Origin: Promethearchaeota archaeon
GTDB taxonomy: Archaea > Asgardarchaeota > Lokiarchaeia > Sigynarchaeales > SOKP01
Assembly: GCA_019057975.1 (NCBI GenBank)
Contig: JAHLWJ010000238.1
Coordinates: 1 to 6,929, forward strand
Direction: 5' to 3'
Length of the DNA: 6,929 nucleotides
Numbering within the stretch: position 1 is the stretch's first letter; the number at the start of each line of letters is the position of its first letter. A model generated the notes under the pieces. It was not told the DNA's origin and searched no databases. It was given only the letters and a program-made list of their open reading frames with translations. The position numbers were made by a program, and so were the translations under genes. This document shows, one piece after another, positions 1-6,193 of the stretch.

Positions 1-2
1 AA

Positions 3-101
3 ATAAAGGGGATTTGTAGTACTGACCTTGAATATAAGGAGGAATTTATTGAATCAATTGAGCTTATTTGGAAAAAAATAGAAGCTTTAGCTCCTCATTA
101 A
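3..101 (+). CDS. 3' end of an unrecognised plus-strand gene (partial)
   Basis: The frame beginning at base 3 is open from the window edge to a TAA at 99-101 and encodes 32 residues. The fragment is acidic then basic, with a helical amphipathic look around EEFIESIELIWKKIEAL, and ends ...APH. The composition resembles a real protein C-terminus rather than random AT-rich translation, and the stop is followed by non-coding AT-rich sequence. It would converge on the minus-strand hdrA cluster. The start lies outside the window, and the fragment is too short to assign a family; I do not recognise it. It could also be a chance open frame, since 32 codons is short. Confidence 0.5.
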   Translation: MKGICSTDLEYKEEFIESIELIWKKIEALAPH

Positions 102-268
102 ACTTAATCTGAAAAAGAATGATCCTCTTAAAAAAATAATAGTTGGGAGAGAACTGACCCTTTGCAAGGGTTTTCAGAAATAATATAAAATAATAATTAA
201 AGAATTTAATATGTTTGAATAGAAATATTTTATTTTTATTGTAGTTTTTTCAATTAAATTCTTTTTTT
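102..268. other. Convergent intergenic region
   Basis: This 167-nt AT-rich stretch separates the end of the plus-strand gene from the end of the large minus-strand hdrA-mvhD fusion. I see no open frame with coding character in it. It contains a small GC-containing hairpin (154-177), a 12-bp AT-rich inverted repeat (199-210 with 253-264) and T-tracts on both strands: T at 262-270 on the plus strand, and A at 130-136, which reads as T on the minus strand. This is what one expects where two transcription units end against each other. Confidence 0.6.
154..177 (+). terminator. Possible terminator hairpin for the plus-strand gene
   Basis: CCCTT (158-162) pairs with AAGGG (166-170) around a TGC loop and is followed directly by TTTT (171-174). 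An outer CTGA (154-157) can also pair with TCAG (174-177), leaving three T's bulged. The hairpin lies 53 nt after the plus-strand stop codon and is the only GC-containing hairpin I noticed in the intergenic region. On the minus strand it is not followed by a T-run, so it would serve the plus strand. If the host is archaeal, a hairpin is not required for termination and the T-tracts may matter more. Confidence 0.35.
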
Positions 269-270
269 TT
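199..270. terminator. 12-bp inverted repeat plus T-run at the end of the cluster
   Basis: AAAGAATTTAAT (199-210) is the exact reverse complement of ATTAAATTCTTT (253-264), separated by 42 nt that include further T-rich tracts (about 227-248). On the plus strand the repeat runs into TTTTTT (265-270). On the minus strand it starts five bases after the fusion gene's stop codon (271-269). It could act in both directions between converging genes. The arms are almost all A and T, so part of the match may be due to base composition. Confidence 0.3.
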
Positions 271-3200
271 AAATTGCTTTAATTTTTACCTTTCTGATTT
301 TTGTAGCGATCTTTGAAACACCTAATTTACTTATTTTTTCAGTAAATGCTGTTATTTTATCCGCAAACATTTTTCCTTCACTTGCAGAGATTTGATGGAT
401 CTCTATTCTTTCTTCTTCAATTCCAATCTTTCGCAAAAGGCTTTTTAAATGATCCATTCTTAAATAAGCCTTTTCATTTCCACTAATATAATGACAGTCA
501 CCAATATGACAACCAGCGACAAAAACTCCATCAGCACCATTTAAAAAAGCATTTAGAATAAAACTCTTAGACATACCTCCTGAACACATTGTCCTTATAA
601 CTCTAACATTTGGGGGATATTGATAACGACTTACACCTGCTAAATCCGCTCCAGCATAACTACACCAATTACAGAGAAACGCTACTATCCTTGGTTTCCA
701 TCCCTCATCGAATGATTTTATAGCTTCGTCAACCATTGGTTTAATCTGTTTATTTCCATAATGATTCATAATAATTGCAGAGGTTGGACATTCAGCAAAG
801 CATGTTCCACATCCTTTACAAACAGCCTTAATAACTTGAGCTTTTTTTATACTTTCTGTAAATAATCCCATAGGCTTAGTAATATCATACAATTGAATAG
901 CATTATAAGGACATATTTCAAGGCATTTTCCGCATCCTATACATTTTTCTTCATCTATATAAGAAGTTACACCTTCGGTTTCTAACATATCTTTAGATAA
1001 GATTGTTACGGCTCTAGATGCTGCTGAAAGAGCTTGTGAGATACTTTCTTTTATATTTGCAGTTCCTCGTGCCGTTCCGCATAAAAACACTCCATCTGTC
1101 GCAAAATCAGATGGTCTTAATTTAACATGTGCTTCTAAAAAGAAATTATCTTCATTTAACGGAACTTTCAATAACTTGGCGAGATCAGAGTTTTCCTTGG
1201 GGGCGACAATGCCTGTACTTAATACAACTAAATCAGCATCAAATTTCAGTTCTCCAATATCAGTTCTAGTTAATAAAACATTTAGAGTCTCATTATTAAC
1301 CTCCACTTCTGGAGGTTTATCTTCATTAAACCTGAGAAAGATAATCCCATTTTCTCTAGCTAGATTGTAATATTTCTCCTTAAAACCATAAGTCCTAATA
1401 TCACGGAATAAAACAATAATATTAATATTTGGATTAAGTTCCTTCGTTTTTAAGGCATTTTTTATTGCCTCAGAACAACATTTTCTGCTACAATAGGGAT
1501 GCTCTTCATTTCTAGAGCCAACACATTGTACCATAACCATTGATTTTATGTTTTTTATTTTCTTTTCATTGGAAAAGAGAATTTTTTCTAATTCTGCTTG
1601 CGTTGTGATTCTATCATCTTTTCCGAATAGAAATTCATTGTTCCGTGGTTGATATTCTTTTGCACCAGTAGCTACAATAACAATACCATGATCAAAACTT
1701 GTTTTTATATCTTCTTTACTATAGGTTATTTTCGTATTAAAATTGCCAAGATATCCATTAATAGATTCAATTTCAGCATCAAGAAACACATTTACTAATT
1801 TATGATCTGTAATTTTTTGTATTAATTTTGTAATGAATTTTTGAACATCATCATTTTCTAAAGTCCTAAAAATTTTATTTGAGAAACCACCTAACCTATT
1901 AGTTTTTTCTATAAGAAATACTTCATATCCTTGATCTGCTAAATTCAGAGCTGCTGTCATTCCTGCAACTCCGCCCCCAATTATGAGTCCCTTATGAGTA
2001 ACTTGGACTTTTTGTTCTTCTAAAGGAACAAGATTTCGAGCTTTTGCAATAGACATTCTTACTAAATCTTTAGCCTTTTTAGTAGCTTCGTTAGGTTCAT
2101 GCATATGTACCCAAGAACATTGATCTCTTATATTTGCCAAATCAAATAAATATTTATTTAAACCTGCTTCTCTAATAGTTGCTTGGAATAAAGGTTCGTG
2201 TGTTCTAGGTGTACATGATGCTACAATTACTCTATTAATCTTATGTTCTTTTATTTTATCTTTAATGTTTACTTGAGTGTCTGCTGAACAAGTATATAAA
2301 TTTCTTTCAGCATATACTACATCAGGAAGGTTTGCTGCATATTCAACAACTTCAGGGACATTAACAACCCCTCCAATATTAATACCACAATGACATATAA
2401 AAATACCAATTCGAGGAGGTTCATTACTTATATCCAACTCTTCTGGAAGCTCCTTTTCTTCAACTAATGTATTCTTTACATCGGATAAAAGAACATTAAC
2501 TTCTCCCGCTGCCGCACTAGCTTCAACAACCGTTTCTGGGATATCTTTTGGCTCCGAAAACATTCCACACACATAAATTCCCTTTCTGGAAGTCTGTACT
2601 GAAGAAAATGGTTTAGTTTGGCAAAAACCATACTTATTTAGGTTTATATTTAATTTCTCCGCTAATTTTTGAGCTTTATGGTGTGGTTTCGCTCCTACTG
2701 AAAGAACAACTAAATTGAAAGGTTCTTCAATGATCTCACCTTGTTCAGTTTCATATTGTAGAATAAGATCATTAGTTTCTGAATCTTCCTTTAAAGATGA
2801 AATTCTACTTCGAATATATCTCACTCCATATTCTTTTTTTGCGCGTTCGATATATTTATCAAAATCTTTTCCACTAGCTCTAATATCCATCGAAAATATT
2901 GTAGGTTGAACAATCTCCATGTGTTCTTTAGCAATTACAGCTTCTTTAGTAGTGTACATACAACATACAGATGAACAATATTCTATTCCAATACGTTTAT
3001 CTCTTGAACCAATGCATTGTAAAAATGCTATCTTTCGAGGAATTAATCCATCAGAAGGCCTAAGTATAGTCCCAGTAAAAGGACCACTAGCACTTAAGAT
3101 TCTTTCAAACTGAGTACTTGTAACTACATTTAAATATTTCCCATAACCATAAATTTTAAGAGGTGCGGGATCAAATTCATCAAATCCAAGAGCTAAAATA

Positions 3201-3754
3201 ATAGCACCAACGTTGATTTTAGTATTTTTATGCTCAATTGTGTAATCTATGGCGTTAGCTTCACATCTTCCTTCGCAAATACCACATCCTATACACTTAT
3301 CTCTATCTATAGAATATACTAATGGTACTGCTTGAGGAAATTTTACGGATATTGCCGATCTTGTAGAAAGTCCTTCATTGAATGCATCTATAGCTTCTAC
3401 AGGACAAACTTGTGAGCATAACCCGCAACCTGTACATTTATTTTGATCCAAATATAAAGATTTTTGTTTAACATCAATATAAAAATTTCCTGCTTCCCCT
3501 TCTACCTTTTCTATACTAGATCCTATTAGAATATCTATATTTTCATGTCGTCCTGCTGCAACGAGTTTTGGGGCAAGGATACAGATTGAACAATCGTTAG
3601 TAGGAAAAGTTTTATCTAATTGAGCCATCACACCTCCTATACTCATTGATGATTCTAGTAAATAAACTTTGTATCCAGAATCAGCTAAATCCATAGATGC
3701 TTGAATACCACCGATTCCACCTCCAATGACTAAAACAGCGCCAACTTTTTCCAT
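269..3754 (-). CDS. hdrA: Fused double HdrA-MvhD flavin/iron-sulfur protein
   Basis: This predicted cytoplasmic protein of 1161 residues is a likely electron-bifurcating or -confurcating hub. Residues 1-440 are an HdrA FAD domain: GGGIGG 11-16, the NDCSIC motif with C55/C58, two inserted [4Fe-4S] motifs (C107/110/113/117 and C154/157/160/164), and C247 with YCSSVCC (C260/264/265). A roughly 25-residue acidic linker follows. Residues 446-1010 are a second HdrA unit: CHCG with C454/456, C489, C514 and C546, then GGGVAG 593-598, C744 with C755/759/760, and ferredoxin motifs C938/941/944/948 and C979/982/985/989. Residues 1021-1135 are MvhD, with C1028, 1031, 1057, 1082 and 1087, followed by a Lys-rich tail. 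The ATG start lies 2 nt after the preceding stop, behind a weak purine-rich GAAGGGGAT. It has the same module order as the three genes upstream. HdrA-MvhD fusions are known (HdrA2 of Methanosarcina); the doubled HdrA is the unusual part. Partners are not visible. Confidence 0.93.
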   Translation of the reverse strand: MEKVGAVLVIGGGIGGIQASMDLADSGYKVYLLESSMSIGGVMAQLDKTFPTNDCSICILAPKLVAAGRHENIDILIGSSIEKVEGEAGNFYIDVKQKSLYLDQNKCTGCGLCSQVCPVEAIDAFNEGLSTRSAISVKFPQAVPLVYSIDRDKCIGCGICEGRCEANAIDYTIEHKNTKINVGAIILALGFDEFDPAPLKIYGYGKYLNVVTSTQFERILSASGPFTGTILRPSDGLIPRKIAFLQCIGSRDKRIGIEYCSSVCCMYTTKEAVIAKEHMEIVQPTIFSMDIRASGKDFDKYIERAKKEYGVRYIRSRISSLKEDSETNDLILQYETEQGEIIEEPFNLVVLSVGAKPHHKAQKLAEKLNINLNKYGFCQTKPFSSVQTSRKGIYVCGMFSEPKDIPETVVEASAAAGEVNVLLSDVKNTLVEEKELPEELDISNEPPRIGIFICHCGINIGGVVNVPEVVEYAANLPDVVYAERNLYTCSADTQVNIKDKIKEHKINRVIVASCTPRTHEPLFQATIREAGLNKYLFDLANIRDQCSWVHMHEPNEATKKAKDLVRMSIAKARNLVPLEEQKVQVTHKGLIIGGGVAGMTAALNLADQGYEVFLIEKTNRLGGFSNKIFRTLENDDVQKFITKLIQKITDHKLVNVFLDAEIESINGYLGNFNTKITYSKEDIKTSFDHGIVIVATGAKEYQPRNNEFLFGKDDRITTQAELEKILFSNEKKIKNIKSMVMVQCVGSRNEEHPYCSRKCCSEAIKNALKTKELNPNINIIVLFRDIRTYGFKEKYYNLARENGIIFLRFNEDKPPEVEVNNETLNVLLTRTDIGELKFDADLVVLSTGIVAPKENSDLAKLLKVPLNEDNFFLEAHVKLRPSDFATDGVFLCGTARGTANIKESISQALSAASRAVTILSKDMLETEGVTSYIDEEKCIGCGKCLEICPYNAIQLYDITKPMGLFTESIKKAQVIKAVCKGCGTCFAECPTSAIIMNHYGNKQIKPMVDEAIKSFDEGWKPRIVAFLCNWCSYAGADLAGVSRYQYPPNVRVIRTMCSGGMSKSFILNAFLNGADGVFVAGCHIGDCHYISGNEKAYLRMDHLKSLLRKIGIEEERIEIHQISASEGKMFADKITAFTEKISKLGVSKIATKIRKVKIKAI

Positions 3755-3756
3755 AT

Positions 3757-4530
3757 TTAATCCCCTTCTTGAATTGATATAAATGTTGGAATTATATCAT
3801 TAATTGTATCAAAATCAACTAATCCTCTTGATTTGAGGTATACTATATGTTCTAATACTTTATTTGGTTTAACACTAATTTCTTTTGATATTTCCGGAAC
3901 AGATTTACCTTTATTCTTTATTTTTACTAATATTTTATTGCGGAGATATTCATCATTAATTGCCTGCTCTAAAAGCTTATTATAATCCTCTTCGGGGACT
4001 TCTTCCTCATATACATTGCCTTCTGTAGTTATTGATCTTTTTCTTGCTATTAAAGCCTTTAATCTTATATCTGATAAAGCAAATTTTATTGCATTAAGCT
4101 CATCTGTTATTTCAGCTTTTTGGTTCTTATTTTTTGTAGGGGAAGGCCCTAAATCACGTAATTTTTCAGTGAATTCATTAACTATTTCAGCAAATCTATT
4201 ACCTTCTGAAGCAGACACCCAATCTAAACGTAATCGTTCAGAGTATCCACTAAATCTTAATAATTTATCTAAAACTTCCATTTTTATAACAGCTTCGTAA
4301 TTTCCGCTAATATAATGACAATCTCCAAGATGGCAACCTAAAACAAGTACGCCATCAACGCCTTTCAAGAAAGCCTCAAGGATAAAAACAGGATTAACCC
4401 TTCCGCTACACATAACCCTAATTACTCTTAGATTAGGGGCATATTGGATTCTACTTACCCCAGCAAGATCTGCACCCGCATAAGAACACCAATTACATAA
4501 AAAACCTAGCAGTTGAGGTTCATAAGTCAA
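3757..4530 (-). CDS. mvhD: MvhD-type [2Fe-2S] protein with winged-helix-like C-terminal extension
   Basis: The protein has 257 residues; MvhD of methanogens is roughly 140. Residues 1-128 are the MvhD domain, with C12 and C15 (FLCNWCSYAG), C41 (MCSGRVNP), and C66 and C71 (GCHLGDCHYISGN). In the family this domain holds a [2Fe-2S] cluster that passes electrons from a hydrogenase or dehydrogenase to HdrA. Residues 130-190 are a charged, probably helical linker. Residues 192-248 look like a winged helix-turn-helix (SVPEISKEISVKPNKVLEHIVYLKSRGLV). The start is TTG, 7 nt after a full GGAGGTGA and immediately after the upstream TAA, so it is well supported; no in-frame ATG precedes the first cysteines. 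Over residues 9-77, 53 of 69 positions are identical to the fused MvhD domain encoded downstream. The extension may bind DNA or serve only as a protein contact. Confidence 0.9.
   Translation of the reverse strand: MTYEPQLLGFLCNWCSYAGADLAGVSRIQYAPNLRVIRVMCSGRVNPVFILEAFLKGVDGVLVLGCHLGDCHYISGNYEAVIKMEVLDKLLRFSGYSERLRLDWVSASEGNRFAEIVNEFTEKLRDLGPSPTKNKNQKAEITDELNAIKFALSDIRLKALIARKRSITTEGNVYEEEVPEEDYNKLLEQAINDEYLRNKILVKIKNKGKSVPEISKEISVKPNKVLEHIVYLKSRGLVDFDTINDIIPTFISIQEGD
3787..3957 (-). other. Winged-helix-like domain at the MvhD C-terminus (residues 192-248)
   Basis: Within the MvhD-type protein the pattern is helix (DEYLRNKILVKIKNKG), a conserved-looking turn (KSVPEISKEISVKP), a recognition-like helix (NKVLEHIVYLKSRG) and a possible wing (LVDFDTINDIIPTFIS). 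This matches the shape of ArsR/MarR-like winged helices. No counterpart exists in the fused paralogue, which ends in a short basic tail. The fold is inferred from pattern only, and DNA binding is not shown. Confidence 0.55.
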
Positions 4531-6192
4531 TTAGAATTCACCTCCACATGAGGCTATTTCTGATAGAATTTGTTTATCTGTGAAATGATGAATTTTAATT
4601 GCTCCAGTAGGGCAACTTGCTCCACAAACTCCGCAAGATTTACAAAGAACTTGATTCACTTCGATTTCTCCTACTTCATTTTTATAAATAGCTGAAAAAG
4701 GGCACATTTTAATACAGATTTTACATTTTATGCAAATCTCTGCATCAACCTCTGCAATAGAGCCCTCTACGTCTAAAACATCTTTTGATAAGATTAGGCT
4801 TGCTCTTGATGCTGCAGCATATGCTTGAGATATACTTTCGCGAACATCAACAGGCCAGTGTGCAGAACCACATATGAATATTCCATCGGTTGCAAAATCT
4901 GAAGGTCTTAATTTAACATGAGCTTCTAAAAAAAATTTGTTATCCTGCTGAGGAATTTTTAATAATTTAGCAAGCGTGGTCGAGTCTTCATGAGCTATAA
5001 GAGGAGTTGATAATGCAATAAGATCATAGGGGATATTAATTTCTTGGTTTCTCAATTCATTATATACTTCAACAGTACTATCTTTAACTACTGGAGGCTT
5101 ATCGGGAGAATATTTTATAAATAAAATTCCGTTCTCTCTTGCTTTTCGGTAGTAAGCCTCATCTGTTGTTCCACGTACTTGAATATCTCTATAAAGTATT
5201 ATAATATTTGAATTTGGATTTAGTTCCTTTAAAATCATAGCGTTTTTTAATGCGGTCATACAACAAATATTAGAGCAATACGGTCTTTCTTTGTTTCGTG
5301 CTCCAACACATTGAATCATTACAATATTTTGGGCAACTAATTTATTCTTTTTTAGTAACTGTTCTAAATCCAATTGAGTGATTATTGATTTACCATTATA
5401 ACAAAATAAATCTTTTGGAATGAATTCTTTTGCACCAGTAGCGACTATGATAGCTCCCGCTTTTATTTTAGAAATATTTTCTTTTACTTTTATTGATATT
5501 TCAAAATTTCCTACAAATCCCTCTACTTTAATTGGAACAGTTGATGTAATTACTTTTATGTTATTATTTTTTTCTATTTTATTGATTATTTCTAATAATT
5601 TTGAGGCATCCACTTCGGCAGGAAACAATTTATTCAATAACCTTAAGGTTCCACCCAATTGAGAGTCCTTTTCAATAATAGTCGTATTAAATCCTTGTTT
5701 TGCTAAATTTAGAGCGGTAGTCATACCAGCAATACCGCCACCAATAATAGCAGCAGAAGGAGTAATATCTACCTTTATGTTTTCCAATGGTTCCAATAAA
5801 GTTGCTTTACTTATACCCATATGGATTAAATCCTTTGCTTTTTCAGTTCCTTTTTCAGGTTCTTTCATATGAACCCATGAGTCTTGATCTCGAATATTTA
5901 CCATTTCAAATAAATAAGGATTTAAACCTGCCTCTTGGCATGTCCTTCTGAATAAAGTTTCATGAGTTCGAGGAGTACAAGAAGCAACAACAACCCGATT
6001 CAAATTAAATTCTTTTATTTTATCTCTAATTTCTGATAATCCTACTTCGGAACATGTATAAATATTGTCTGCGGCATAAGCTACATTAGGTAATGTCCTT
6101 GCATATTCTGTAATGCTAGCAATATCTAATACACCTCCTATATTTGTTCCACAATGACATATAAATACTCCAATTTTTATATCCTCCATCAT
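4531..6192 (-). CDS. hdrA: HdrA-type protein, second half-module (CHCG domain, FAD, two C-terminal [4Fe-4S])
   Basis: The protein has 553 residues from the ATG at 6192. Residues 1-140 are the HdrA N-terminal cluster domain: C12/C14 in CHCG, C47 in YTCS, C72 in ASCTPRTHE; the expected Cys of the QCSWVH motif is Asp104. The thioredoxin-reductase-like FAD domain follows, with GGGIAG 151-156, ATG near 251-253, C295 with PYCSNICC (C306/310/311), and the C-terminal FAD motif FICG around 438-442. Two ferredoxin motifs end it (C487/490/493/497 and C517/520/523/527). The inserted ferredoxin domain of ordinary HdrA is absent here; the preceding gene's family normally carries it. The ATG lies 1 nt after the upstream stop, with GAGGT at 6200-6196; the second ATG (6189) is equally plausible. 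An in-frame TTG at 6204 would add four residues and overlap the upstream gene. It matches residues 446-1010 of the fused protein (34 of 46 identical around the SCTPRTHE motif). Confidence 0.92.
   Translation of the reverse strand: MMEDIKIGVFICHCGTNIGGVLDIASITEYARTLPNVAYAADNIYTCSEVGLSEIRDKIKEFNLNRVVVASCTPRTHETLFRRTCQEAGLNPYLFEMVNIRDQDSWVHMKEPEKGTEKAKDLIHMGISKATLLEPLENIKVDITPSAAIIGGGIAGMTTALNLAKQGFNTTIIEKDSQLGGTLRLLNKLFPAEVDASKLLEIINKIEKNNNIKVITSTVPIKVEGFVGNFEISIKVKENISKIKAGAIIVATGAKEFIPKDLFCYNGKSIITQLDLEQLLKKNKLVAQNIVMIQCVGARNKERPYCSNICCMTALKNAMILKELNPNSNIIILYRDIQVRGTTDEAYYRKARENGILFIKYSPDKPPVVKDSTVEVYNELRNQEINIPYDLIALSTPLIAHEDSTTLAKLLKIPQQDNKFFLEAHVKLRPSDFATDGIFICGSAHWPVDVRESISQAYAAASRASLILSKDVLDVEGSIAEVDAEICIKCKICIKMCPFSAIYKNEVGEIEVNQVLCKSCGVCGASCPTGAIKIHHFTDKQILSEIASCGGEF
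4538..4545 (-). promoter_or_regulatory. Strong ribosome binding site deciding the TTG start of mvhD
   Basis: GGAGGTGA on the minus strand is a full match to the usual anti-Shine-Dalgarno sequence. It ends 7 nt before the TTG at 4530-4528. The site is inside the last codons of the upstream hdrA-type gene, where it encodes the Gly-Gly-Glu before the final Phe, so translation of mvhD is probably coupled to that gene. It is the best ribosome site in the window. Confidence 0.8.
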
Positions 6193-6193
6193 T

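Noticed and set aside
154..177. Hairpin as part of a small RNA or CRISPR-like repeat
   Set aside because: It occurs once, has no repeated partner or spacers, and is too short for a supported RNA gene.
1176..1370. Short plus-strand open frame antisense to the large fused hdrA gene; similar ones at 2715-2909, 2919-3113, 4016-4300, 5420-5662 and 6446-6691
   Set aside because: Each lies wholly within a minus-strand gene with conserved motifs in the coding frame, and the plus-strand products have no recognisable domain. They are shadows of the real genes.
4531..4533. In-frame TAA between hdrA and mvhD as a recoded or readthrough codon joining the two
   Set aside because: Known amino-acid recoding uses UGA (selenocysteine) or UAG (pyrrolysine), not UAA, and a full GGAGGTGA with good spacing to a TTG explains a separate start.
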